NCBI GenBank assembly: GCA_030631725.1
Contig: DAOVKO010000012.1
Coordinates: 1 to 17,674 of the forward strand
Direction of reading: 5' to 3'
DNA from: Actinomycetes bacterium
GTDB lineage: Bacteria; Planctomycetota; Phycisphaerae; JAACET01
DNA: 17,674 bases
Under the pieces are notes generated by a model. The model saw only the letters and a list, made by a program, of their open reading frames with translations, had not been told where the DNA came from and did no database searches. Shown piece by piece: positions 1-6,723 of this stretch; position 1 is the first letter of the stretch, and every line of letters starts with the position of its first letter. A program made the translations under genes and the position numbers.

Positions 1-1559
1 ACGACGCGGATTTTTTGGCTTCTTTGGCCGGTCCGCTCCGCAGGGCCCTGGGTCGGCTTGGAGGCGAAATCCGCTGTGACTGCGAGTTTGTCGACAGCGC
101 CGCCTCAGCCCTTGTTCTGTGCCGGCGAATCGCCGCCCAGGATGATGAATGTGCTTTGATCATGACCGACCAAAGGATGCCGGACACCAGTGGCCTCGAG
201 CTGCTGGAGCAGCTCCGCGAGATTTTTCCCCATGCCGCCAGGGTCTTGCTGACCGGCTACGCCGGACTAGATTCGGCCCGGCTGGCTATCAATAAGCACC
301 TGCTAGACCGTTACATCAGCAAGCCCATCTCGGACCTTACCGAGTTCTCAACCTCCATCGTCGGATTGGTCAACGAGTTTCACCTCCAACGGCTGACCAG
401 ACGCCAGCAGCAGGACCTCCAGAAGCAGATCGGACTTTTACAGCAGGCCAACGACCGGGTTACCAGGCTCAAGCGGGCCGCCGAGCAGGTAGCCTATTTC
501 ACTCAGGGCCTGGGCACTCTGGATCTACAGGAAATCCTCCAGTTGATGGTGAACAATGTTCCGCGGTTATTTGAGGCCGCCCACGCCCTCTTGGTCGAGC
601 TCGATGACGACGGGAAGCTTCGTTTACTGCGGCGTCTGGGCCACAGCTGCCGCGATTCCTTGGCTTGCGCCCAAGTTCTGCCGCAGCTTCTGGTCGATTT
701 ATTTGAATCGAATCGTCCCTGCCTGATCAGGCACTTGCCTGCCGATACCACTGCCGGTGTCCAAGATCAGCGGGCTTTGCAGATTATCATCCCCATCGAT
801 ACGTCTGCCTGCCAGTCGGAGCCTTCATTTGCTCAAGCGGGTCTAAGCGGAGCTGCGCCTATGCGTAACGCCGGGCTGCTACGTCCGACGCTCTTGTGCC
901 TTTGCTGTCCGCAGGAGGATAATCAGCTCCAGCAGACTGAAGAGATAGAATACAAGGCAGGGCTGCTCCGGGACATTATCAAAACCAATCTCACGCACGC
1001 AGCCGCTTATGCCGAAAGTCAGCGCCTGAGCCGTTACGACAGCATGACCGGCCTTTTTGTTCGTCGAGTTTTAGAGGACCGCCTCGTCCAGGCCTGTCAA
1101 GAGAGCGATCGCTACGGTTGTCCCCTGAGCATGGCCATGATGGACCTGGATAACTTTAAAGAGGTTAATGATACTTACGGTCATCTCAGCGGAGATTATG
1201 TGCTGGAGGAAGTTGGCCAGTTGATCCGCAAGAACTTGCGATCCTGTGACATCGCTGCCCGCTACGGCGGAGACGAGTTTGCCGTTTTACTTCCCGGTAC
1301 TTCCGGCCACGGGGCCCAGCGACTCGTGGAGCGCTTCCGCCGGAAAGTTGCTCAGCACATTTTCGCTTACGAGCATCTGAAAATAACAGTGAGTATCGGC
1401 GTAGCCACCTATGACTCGCAGATTGATCAAAGCCCCTTGAGTTTGGTCCATCGGGCCGACGAAGCCATGTATCAGGCCAAGAGTGTCGGCAGAAATGCGA
1501 TCAAGTGGGCTGGGAACTCTCGGGCACAGCTGCATGATAAGCATGTAGCGGAGGCATAA
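1..1559 (+). CDS. Receiver-GAF-GGDEF diguanylate cyclase (5' end outside window)
   Basis: A response regulator that should make c-di-GMP from two GTP in the cytoplasm. The frame is open to the window edge and the first visible residues (D-A-D-F-L) match the acidic start of a receiver, so the gene begins upstream; the TTG at 15 is an internal Leu codon. Numbering from that TTG: phosphoacceptor D52 in TDQRMP, switch Thr in LLTGYAG, and K103 in SKP. A GAF-like region spans about 150-335 and the GGDEF domain about 340-500. The catalytic GGDEF motif is intact at 418-422, and an RxxD product-inhibition site (R409, D412) lies five residues before it, so activity with feedback control is expected. 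The next gene starts 4 bases after the stop, in an operon. The receiver is of the DQRMP/TGYA/AIN/KP type common in RpfG-like regulators. The GAF ligand is unknown. Confidence 0.9.
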   Translation, partial: DADFLASLAGPLRRALGRLGGEIRCDCEFVDSAASALVLCRRIAAQDDECALIMTDQRMPDTSGLELLEQLREIFPHAARVLLTGYAGLDSARLAINKHLLDRYISKPISDLTEFSTSIVGLVNEFHLQRLTRRQQQDLQKQIGLLQQANDRVTRLKRAAEQVAYFTQGLGTLDLQEILQLMVNNVPRLFEAAHALLVELDDDGKLRLLRRLGHSCRDSLACAQVLPQLLVDLFESNRPCLIRHLPADTTAGVQDQRALQIIIPIDTSACQSEPSFAQAGLSGAAPMRNAGLLRPTLLCLCCPQEDNQLQQTEEIEYKAGLLRDIIKTNLTHAAAYAESQRLSRYDSMTGLFVRRVLEDRLVQACQESDRYGCPLSMAMMDLDNFKEVNDTYGHLSGDYVLEEVGQLIRKNLRSCDIAARYGGDEFAVLLPGTSGHGAQRLVERFRRKVAQHIFAYEHLKITVSIGVATYDSQIDQSPLSLVHRADEAMYQAKSVGRNAIKWAGNSRAQLHDKHVAEA

Positions 1560-1563
1560 GAAT

Positions 1564-3558
1564 ATGGATTGGCCCATTCTGGTTATTTGGCTTGACGGTC
1601 GGGCGGATTCGGAACTGCTCGACCTGCTCAGCTCCAAGGGCTGGGCCCTGGAGTCCGTCAGTTCGCTCCAACAGGCTCAGCACAGAGCCAGCCGGGTGGA
1701 ATATTTGGCCGTTGTGGTTGAAGTCTCTCAAGCCCCCGATCCGGAACAACTCGAAGCCCTCTTCCGGGTGAGAAAATTGCAGCCCTTGGCCCCGGTATTT
1801 CTGCTGAGCTCCACCGAACTCGACCCCTCCCAAATCCTGGCCAAACTGGGCCTGGACAGTGCTTCCTGGGTGGAATCTACCGGCGAACTTCAGCAAGCTC
1901 TCTCGGACGTGCTCAAGGCTGAGTGCGATCAGGGCTTGACCGATACAGTTATCCTCTGTGTCGATGATGACCCCGACTTTCTCCTGTCTATGCAGCAGTG
2001 GCTTGAGCCCCGCTTGTCCGAGTGCTTCAGTGACCGCGGCCGACCACAATTGGAGTTTGCTTCCTCACCGGCTCAGGCCTTGGAGTTTGTGGCCGAGATG
2101 TGCCGGCAGACCCTTGACTCGCCGGCGGACGGCCAGAGTCCCGCTCAAGAACAGCGGGACCAATACGGCCAGGCTCGACAGCTGGGTTTGATCTTGACCG
2201 ACCAGAAGATGCCCAAAACCACTGGTACTGAGCTTTTGACGCAGGTCAAGGCGATGGCCCCCAAGGCCTGCCGGGCTCTGCTGACCGGACACGCCGGACT
2301 AGATTCGGCCGTTACCGCCATCAACAAGCAACTCGTCGACAGGTATTTTACCAAGCCGATTACCGATCACGTTGATTTTGCTAACGGCATAGTCCACCTG
2401 CTCAACGAGTACCTCCTCGGTGAACGCCAGGATTGGTACATTGCCCGCCTGCGGGCCCAGTATGAATTCGCCAGGAATTTATCCACTCAGAACGAGCTCA
2501 GGGATGTGCTGGATTTGACGGTCAGCTTTATCGCCGAAAATCTTCACTGCGACCGGGTCTCCATAATGCTCATCGAGGACGCCTACCTGGTGGTCAAGGC
2601 CCACCGTGGACTGCCCGAGCATCTGGACGTGGAGAATATCCGTATTCCCGTCGGCCAGGGGGTGGCCGGGAACGTTTTCCAAAGTGGGCTGCCTAATTAC
2701 CGCAATGATAGGAATCCCAACTATTGGCAGGAGGATGACTCGCCGGTCGAATGCAGCTTTCGGGTGTTCGCCTCGCTGCCTTTGATGTTAGCCCCGCTAC
2801 GCCTGCACGATATGCCCCTGGGTGTGATCAACGTTACCGAGCGTCTGGATGATAAACCCTTCACTCGTGATGAGGCCGCCCTGTTGGCCTACATTGCCGA
2901 TACCGTTTCCATCGCTATTAACAACCAACTCAGCCGCCGCGATCTCGAGAACCTTTATTACCAGACCATTACCAGCCTGGCCCTGGCCATGGAATCGAAG
3001 GACCCCTATACCGCCGGCCACAGCCAGCGGGTGCACGAATACGCCGTGGGCATTGCCCGGCAGTTGGGCTTATCCGCCAAGGATGTTGAGCAGATCGGTA
3101 GAGCCGCCTTGCTGCACGATCTGGGCAAAATCGGCGTGCCTGAGCACATTGTGGACAAGCCGGGGCCTCTGACCGAGCAGGAGTTCGAGCCCATGGCCCG
3201 CCACCCGGCAGAAGGTGCACGGATCATCGAGGCCCTGAGCTTCTTGAAGCAATTGGCTCCGGTAATCCGCACCCATCACGAGCGGCTGGACGGCCAGGGC
3301 TATCCGGATCATATCAAGGCCGACCAGATACCGTTGGCCGCACGCATAATAGCCGTCGCTGATACGGTGGACGCTATGACCTCCGACCGGCCCTACCGAA
3401 AGGCCCTGCCCGCCGAGCAGATGCTGGCCGAACTGGAGAAGGTCAGCAGCTCCCAACTCGACGCCCAATGCGTCCAGGCCTTTATTGCCTTCTGGCAGGA
3501 TCGCCAGGAACAGGAAAATGCCAAAACGGAGGCATTGGCCCAGGCCAGCACCGACTAA
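1564..3558 (+). CDS. Receiver-GAF-HD-GYP c-di-GMP phosphodiesterase
   Basis: A 664-residue regulator that should hydrolyse c-di-GMP. The ATG follows GGAGG (1550-1554) with 9 bases between. Domains: residues 1-120 look like a receiver fold with Glu (E53) where the phospho-Asp normally sits. A second, complete receiver covers 127-275, with D134-D136, phosphoacceptor D213 and K264 in TKP. A GAF domain covers about 295-455 and HD-GYP about 465-640. HD (518-519) followed by GKIG, and HHExxDGxGYP (571-581), are both intact, so the enzyme is probably active. The second receiver resembles that of the upstream cyclase, even at the DNA level, but carries about 18 extra Gln-rich residues (about 183-205) before D213. 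The pair probably answers one signal with opposite outputs. The cognate kinase is not in the window. Confidence 0.92.
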   Translation: MDWPILVIWLDGRADSELLDLLSSKGWALESVSSLQQAQHRASRVEYLAVVVEVSQAPDPEQLEALFRVRKLQPLAPVFLLSSTELDPSQILAKLGLDSASWVESTGELQQALSDVLKAECDQGLTDTVILCVDDDPDFLLSMQQWLEPRLSECFSDRGRPQLEFASSPAQALEFVAEMCRQTLDSPADGQSPAQEQRDQYGQARQLGLILTDQKMPKTTGTELLTQVKAMAPKACRALLTGHAGLDSAVTAINKQLVDRYFTKPITDHVDFANGIVHLLNEYLLGERQDWYIARLRAQYEFARNLSTQNELRDVLDLTVSFIAENLHCDRVSIMLIEDAYLVVKAHRGLPEHLDVENIRIPVGQGVAGNVFQSGLPNYRNDRNPNYWQEDDSPVECSFRVFASLPLMLAPLRLHDMPLGVINVTERLDDKPFTRDEAALLAYIADTVSIAINNQLSRRDLENLYYQTITSLALAMESKDPYTAGHSQRVHEYAVGIARQLGLSAKDVEQIGRAALLHDLGKIGVPEHIVDKPGPLTEQEFEPMARHPAEGARIIEALSFLKQLAPVIRTHHERLDGQGYPDHIKADQIPLAARIIAVADTVDAMTSDRPYRKALPAEQMLAELEKVSSSQLDAQCVQAFIAFWQDRQEQENAKTEALAQASTD

Positions 3559-3627
3559 TCCACCAACCTATCTTATATTTAGCCCCCGGTTTTGTTCATC
3601 GCCTTTCGTTCTTGGTATTTTCTGAGC

Positions 3628-3667
3628 AATAACCAATAACAAATGACTGATGACTAATAACCAATAA
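3628..3667. repeat. Short direct repeat, AATAACCAATAA twice
   Basis: AATAACCAATAA occurs at 3628-3639 and again at 3656-3667, separated by an AT-rich stretch that itself holds two near copies of ATGACT. It lies in the non-coding gap after the phosphodiesterase gene. No function is evident; it looks like low-complexity intergenic sequence. Confidence 0.6.
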
Positions 3668-3701
3668 TTTTCTTCTATCCCCCAAGCCTCAGGCCTTACT
3701 A

Positions 3702-3805
3702 CTCTGCGAAGTGCCTACTCCGCCGAAGTAGCTATGACTCTGGCTCTGCGAACCGCTACGCAGAGCAGAGAGGCTGGAAGCTCGTTACGTAGCACGAGCA
3801 AGCCT
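3702..3805. repeat. Cluster of three hairpins (REP-like intergenic element)
   Basis: Three adjacent inverted repeats: CTACT/AGTAG at 3715-3719 and 3727-3731; GCTCTGCG/CGCAGAGC at 3743-3750 and 3759-3766 with an 8-base loop; and GCTCGT/ACGAGC at 3780-3785 and 3794-3799, nested in AGGCT/AGCCT (3771-3775, 3801-3805). CTCTGCGAA is also directly repeated (3702-3710, 3744-3752). No ORF runs through it and no T-tract follows any stem closely, so it is not a simple terminator. It resembles dispersed palindromic elements, but no second copy lies in this window. Confidence 0.5.
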
Positions 3806-3887
3806 TTCTTCATCTGCGTTTCTGGGGCCAAAATCAGCGTTCGTCCGAAAAAAGCCTAAAACATTTTGAAGAAATCAAGTTTTTTGT

Positions 3888-3916
3888 TTGACTAGATAAG
3901 TCGTTTATGCTATAAA
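3888..3916 (+). promoter_or_regulatory. Strong sigma-70 type promoter
   Basis: TTGACT (3888-3893) and TATAAA (3911-3916) are spaced by exactly 17 bases, and a TG lies one base before the -10 (extended -10). Transcription would start near 3923, giving a leader of about 210 bases before the PEP-CTERM/dockerin gene at 4134. This is the best promoter match I found in the window. Confidence 0.72.
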
Positions 3917-3943
3917 GATTACGGTCGCGAGGGAGGTATTTTT

Positions 3944-4108
3944 ATGCCCTTTTTGGTGTACCTGAAAACTATCGGCAGCTGGAATAGACCCCCATTCGGG
4001 GGATTCCTAATCGGCCTTGGAAGCGTCGCAGGTTCAAAGCAATTGGGAAAGGCTTCAATAACTCTTAAGAATGGGGCCAATGCCCCCGCGGGAGTTTTTG
4101 TTTGTTGA
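3944..4108 (+). CDS. Possible 54-residue leader ORF
   Basis: An ORF of 54 codons starts at ATG 3944 behind GGGAGG (3931-3936), a strong ribosome binding site with 7 bases between. It ends at TGA 4106-4108, 25 bases before the start of the PEP-CTERM/dockerin gene. It lies entirely inside the predicted leader transcript and spans its stable hairpins. No domain, signal peptide or known family is recognised; the product is basic and rich in Gly and Lys. It could be a real small protein, a leader peptide whose translation affects the hairpins and the downstream gene, or a chance ORF over a structured RNA. The ribosome binding site is the main argument for translation. Confidence 0.4.
   Translation: MPFLVYLKTIGSWNRPPFGGFLIGLGSVAGSKQLGKASITLKNGANAPAGVFVC
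3960..4103 (+). promoter_or_regulatory. Structured 5' leader with terminator-like end
   Basis: Within the predicted leader, a very stable hairpin pairs GGAAT (3981-3985) and CCCCC (3989-3993) with GGGGG (3998-4002) and ATTCC (4003-4007) around an ATTC loop. It is enclosed by a possible ACCTG/CAGGT pairing (3960-3964, 4029-4033). Further on, AACTC/GAGTT (4060-4064, 4092-4096) encloses GGGGC/GCCCC (4073-4077, 4082-4086) and runs into TTTTTGTTT (4095-4103), which resembles a weak intrinsic terminator. This suggests attenuation of the downstream gene. It does not match a riboswitch class I know. Confidence 0.4.
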
Positions 4109-4133
4109 GAAGTTTAGAAAGAGAAGAAAGGAA

Positions 4134-5357
4134 ATGAAGACGAAAAAGATTGCAATGACAATGGTAGTAGTTATCGGTCTGATGGCCATGGGAGCTCAGG
4201 CAACTATCAGCCTTAGTCTCATCGACAACGGGTCCCCGGGTACGGGGCTGTCGAGCTATACGGTTCGGGCGACGGCCAGCGGGGCTGACACCAAGGTAGT
4301 AACCTTTTGCGGCATCACGATTAGCGGCGCTGTGCATCAGGTCTGGCCCAACGCCGCCGCTGGAGTCGAGACGGAGACGGTGGATGAGCTGTCGGGGACA
4401 GACTGGCTTTCGGCCTGGGATCCGTATGACACCCACTTTCTGATCCCGAGTTCTGACCTGATGACCATCATCGGCGACTTTGTTGAAACCAACGACGACG
4501 CGGATCCGACAGGGTTGGCCTTTGCCGGTCCAGGGGGCTTGGATCCCCAAGAGGGCGAGGGCACTTTCGGCATGTCCAGCTCGACCGACGCAGTGGCCCT
4601 GCTGCCGGCGGCCCAGCTTCCGAGTGTGGACTTCCTGCAGGTGGTCTTCGTGACCGCTAGTGAGGCGCTGACGCTGAGCATGGAACTCCTTGGCGACGAC
4701 CAAGTAGTGTATACGATCGAAGGCTTCGTGATCCCCGAACCCGCCATTCTGGACATTGGAATAGATATCAGGCCGGGCAGTGACCAGAATCCCGTCAATT
4801 TGAGATCGAACGGCGTTTTGCCCGTGGCCATTCTTGCTGATGCTGGATTTGATGTCAATGATATCGAGCTATCGAGCCTGGTCCTTGATGGGGCTACGCC
4901 AAGACAGAAAGGCAACAGCGGAAATGTCGGCTCCTTTGAGGATGTCAATGGCGATGGTCTGATGGATCTGATACTACAATTTTGGCTGGATGATCTGGAT
5001 ATTGCTCAGGATACTACCGAGCTGATCCTGGAAGGCTTGCTCAACGACGGCACCACAGCGTTTAGCGGTGTGGATTCCATCCGGCTCGTCGGGCCTGGAG
5101 ATGTCAACGCTGATGGCTTCGTCGACGGTTCCGACCTGAGCAGCGTTATAAGCTACTGGGGCCAGAGCGTCCCCAGCGGCGAGTTTGGCGACCTTGACGG
5201 CAACGGCATAGTTAATGGCTCTGACTATACTGAAGTGCTGAGTTACTGGAATCCAGCTCCGCCCGAGCCTCCATCGCAAGCTATCCCCGAACCCGCCGCC
5301 CTGAGCCTGCTCCTGATTGGCGGTTTGGCTTTGCTACGTAGAAGGCGTGAAGCGTAG
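4134..5357 (+). CDS. Secreted PEP-CTERM protein with RPGS-type domain and type I dockerin
   Basis: A 407-residue exported surface protein. ATG 4134 is chosen over upstream ATG 4071 because AAAGGAA lies just before it and a clear signal peptide begins there (MKTKKIAMTM, then a hydrophobic core to about A23). Residues 24-199 form a beta-rich region of a type common in planctomycete PEP-CTERM proteins. An internal IPEPA stands at 200-204. A repeat domain starting IDIRPGS spans about 210-320. A dockerin-like pair of calcium loops follows at about 322-373 (GDVNADGFVDGSD, then GDLDGNGIVNGSD). The C-terminal anchor has IPEPA at 384-388, a hydrophobic helix and a basic RRRR tail. Exosortase would cleave this anchor. 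The dockerin implies binding to a cohesin-like partner, not seen here. The biological role is unknown. A strong promoter and structured leader precede it. Confidence 0.88.
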   Translation: MKTKKIAMTMVVVIGLMAMGAQATISLSLIDNGSPGTGLSSYTVRATASGADTKVVTFCGITISGAVHQVWPNAAAGVETETVDELSGTDWLSAWDPYDTHFLIPSSDLMTIIGDFVETNDDADPTGLAFAGPGGLDPQEGEGTFGMSSSTDAVALLPAAQLPSVDFLQVVFVTASEALTLSMELLGDDQVVYTIEGFVIPEPAILDIGIDIRPGSDQNPVNLRSNGVLPVAILADAGFDVNDIELSSLVLDGATPRQKGNSGNVGSFEDVNGDGLMDLILQFWLDDLDIAQDTTELILEGLLNDGTTAFSGVDSIRLVGPGDVNADGFVDGSDLSSVISYWGQSVPSGEFGDLDGNGIVNGSDYTEVLSYWNPAPPEPPSQAIPEPAALSLLLIGGLALLRRRREA

Positions 5358-5412
5358 GGCGTGAAGCCTGAAGCGGAAAGCGCGAGGGATGACAGGGGTG
5401 CGCGGGGATGAC
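5344..5412. repeat. Short direct repeats at the gene's 3' end
   Basis: GGCGTGAAGC occurs at 5344-5353, inside the last codons of the PEP-CTERM gene, and at 5358-5367, a 14-base period. It is followed by CCTGAAGC and then by GGGATGAC twice (5386-5393, 5405-5412). It looks like slippage-prone intergenic repeat. No terminator is visible after this gene. Confidence 0.5.
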
Positions 5413-5516
5413 TTCTAGAATCCACCCCGGATAGCCTGGGAATTCCCCACCATCAGGACAGGTCGAGCAGGAGTTCTTGCGAATAAGATCGCTTAGGCGA
5501 TAGAATGTCTTAGGTA

Positions 5517-5678
5517 ATGAGCAGTCCCAAGGCCCGAATTGTTGCCGAGAGCCTGGCCGCCCGCGTCTTCGAGCAGGAGTGCATCGCCTACCCAGCCGCA
5601 ATCCAGCTCTTCGCCCAAAACCGCCTGCAAGTAACCAACAACCGCGTCAGGGTCTTGCATCCACCGGCAGCGATGTAA
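5517..5678 (+). pseudogene. purN: C-terminal remnant of phosphoribosylglycinamide formyltransferase (PurN)
   Basis: A 53-codon open stretch whose translation reads like the last 45 residues of PurN: ESLAARVFEQECIAYPAAIQ, then LFAQNRLQV and NRVRVL. In PurN enzymes this is the terminal helix and strand, usually with a (T)xESLAxRVxxxEHxxYPxAIxxFAxGRL pattern. Nothing before 5517, in any frame I could read back to the preceding gene, resembles the rest of the roughly 200-residue enzyme, which should carry the folate and GAR sites. No convincing ribosome binding site precedes the ATG. I read it as a decayed fragment left after deletion or rearrangement. The family call is from recall of the PurN C-terminus, not from a search. 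Confidence 0.68.
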
Positions 5679-5715
5679 AACGCAGATTTATTCTTAGAAC
5701 TTTGACAAAATAGGC

Positions 5716-5744
5716 TTGACGAGCAGGACAAGACCGCTTATCCT
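5716..5744 (+). promoter_or_regulatory. Probable sigma-70 promoter for the methyltransferase operon leader
   Basis: TTGACG (5716-5721) and TATCCT (5739-5744) are separated by 17 bases. A second TTGACA lies at 5702-5707 but has no good -10 at the right distance. Transcription would begin near 5751 and cross the structured leader and terminator before the methyltransferase genes. Confidence 0.5.
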
Positions 5745-5750
5745 CTGGCC

Positions 5751-5920
5751 ATCATGAAGAAGTTTGGGACCCAAATCTCTACTTGGCCTTGTCCGAGCAC
5801 ACTTAGCACGGGGCTTATGTGGTTGTGCGTATTGTGCGCCAAGCAAAGGAACGGGTCGCCATAACTTGTTGATAAAACAGTGATTACAAGCGAGCCCGTT
5901 CCAAGGAGCGGGCTTTTTTT
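5751..5920 (+). ncRNA. Structured leader RNA with terminator/antiterminator pair (candidate riboswitch or attenuator)
   Basis: About 170 bases between a probable promoter and an intrinsic terminator, with no credible ORF. Visible stems: TTTGG/CCAAA (5763-5767, 5771-5775); CTTGGC/GCCAAG (5782-5787, 5838-5843), enclosing a 50-base domain with an inner GCACA/TGTGC option (5797-5801, 5825-5829). GGAACGGG (5848-5855) can pair fully with CCCGTTCC (5895-5902). The latter is also the 5' arm of the terminator, so the two folds exclude each other, as in attenuators and riboswitches. The methyltransferase start is only 38 bases beyond the T-tract. It matches no riboswitch class I recognise (no SAM-I, SAH, cobalamin or T-box core). 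It could instead be a free small RNA ending at the terminator. Confidence 0.5.
5893..5920 (+). terminator. Intrinsic terminator upstream of the methyltransferase genes
   Basis: AGCCCGTTCC (5893-5902) pairs with GGAGCGGGCT (5905-5914), including one G-T wobble, followed directly by a run of seven T (5914-5920). In practice the innermost pair opens to give a four-base loop. Its place between promoter and gene points to attenuation rather than simple gene-end termination. Confidence 0.82.
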
Positions 5921-5958
5921 CATGGTTTGGTTGATACCATAGGAACAAGGAGAAGCCA

Positions 5959-6723
5959 ATGCCTCAAGAATGGGATAGCACGGCTGCCAAGAATTTCGTA
6001 ACCATGGCCGATATTGTGATACCCGACAGGCGGCTGCAATTCGAGATCATAGCTGATTTGGTGCCGTTTGAGCCGGATGAAGAATTTGTCTTCATTGATA
6101 TAGGCTGTGGCGAAGGACTGCTGACCAAGGCGGTTCTTGATCGTTTCCCCAACGCAATTGCCCATGCTTCAGACGCCGCGGCTGAAATGACAACGAAGGC
6201 GGCAACGCTGCTTGCTCCCTACGCCGACAGGGCAAAGCTATCACAACGCAATATCCACGATAGTGACTACCTGAGTAGCATCGTAACCGGGCAGGTCGGA
6301 TTCATTACATCCTCGCTTGCAGTTCACCATTGTGATGATGCGGAGAAAAAGGCACTCTACAAGTCCGCCTTCGACAAGCTGTCTTCGCCGGGAGCCTTCA
6401 TAATCATTGATGCCATCAGGCCAGCCTCCAAACGGAGCGTAGAACTGAACAAGAAGTATTGGCGTCGAAGCATTCGGCAGCAGTCCATCGAGCTTACCGG
6501 CAACGAGGAACAGTACCACCAATACAAGCAGATCCCAGCCACGTTTTACGACACACCAGCCCAGGAAGATAAGCCAGCCACACTGCTTGACAATCTAAGA
6601 TTCCTCATTGAAGCAGGCTTCCAGGGCGTTGACTGTTTCTGGCACAAATGCGGCTTTGCAATATTCGGCGGATACAAGGGCTCGCGGCACATTGCCGTAT
6701 TGAAAGAGGAGCAGCGACCATGA
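5959..6723 (+). CDS. Class I SAM-dependent methyltransferase
   Basis: A 254-residue cytoplasmic enzyme expected to move a methyl group from S-adenosylmethionine to an unknown acceptor. ATG 5959 follows AAGGAG (5947-5952) with 6 bases between. Motif I, FIDIGCGEG, is at 45-53. The acidic residue after strand 2 is probably D72. A motif IV-like stretch, SSLAVHHCDD, follows, then a GAFIIID strand typical of the fold. The length suits a small-molecule methyltransferase with a short C-terminal cap. It overlaps the next methyltransferase gene by four bases (ATGA), so the two are translationally coupled. The pair sits behind a structured leader ending in a terminator, so expression is probably controlled by antitermination. 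The substrate cannot be inferred from motifs. Confidence 0.85.
   Translation: MPQEWDSTAAKNFVTMADIVIPDRRLQFEIIADLVPFEPDEEFVFIDIGCGEGLLTKAVLDRFPNAIAHASDAAAEMTTKAATLLAPYADRAKLSQRNIHDSDYLSSIVTGQVGFITSSLAVHHCDDAEKKALYKSAFDKLSSPGAFIIIDAIRPASKRSVELNKKYWRRSIRQQSIELTGNEEQYHQYKQIPATFYDTPAQEDKPATLLDNLRFLIEAGFQGVDCFWHKCGFAIFGGYKGSRHIAVLKEEQRP

Noticed and set aside
4012..4032. A sigma-54 promoter (TTGG...GC) before the PEP-CTERM/dockerin gene.
   Set aside because: The GG-to-GC spacing is about three bases short of the -24/-12 rule, while a near-consensus sigma-70 promoter exists upstream.
4015..4050. A tRNA T-arm-like GGTTCAAA, and another GGTTCAAGTC near 16022.
   Set aside because: Neither has a pairing T-stem, acceptor stem or anticodon arm at the right distance.
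3920..4133. A c-di-GMP riboswitch in the leader of the dockerin protein, tempting because c-di-GMP enzymes lie next door.
   Set aside because: The GCAAACC and GACGCAAAGCC core elements of the GEMM-I class are absent, and the resemblance of GCAGGTTCAAAGC is superficial.
4071..4133. Upstream in-frame start at 4071 for the dockerin protein.
   Set aside because: It would add 21 residues before a clear signal peptide, and the ribosome binding site stands at 4134.
5694..5959. Minus-strand ORFs of 73-84 codons over the structured leader.
   Set aside because: They run through the terminator stem, lack ribosome binding sites and have no protein-like pattern; the stems explain the region better.
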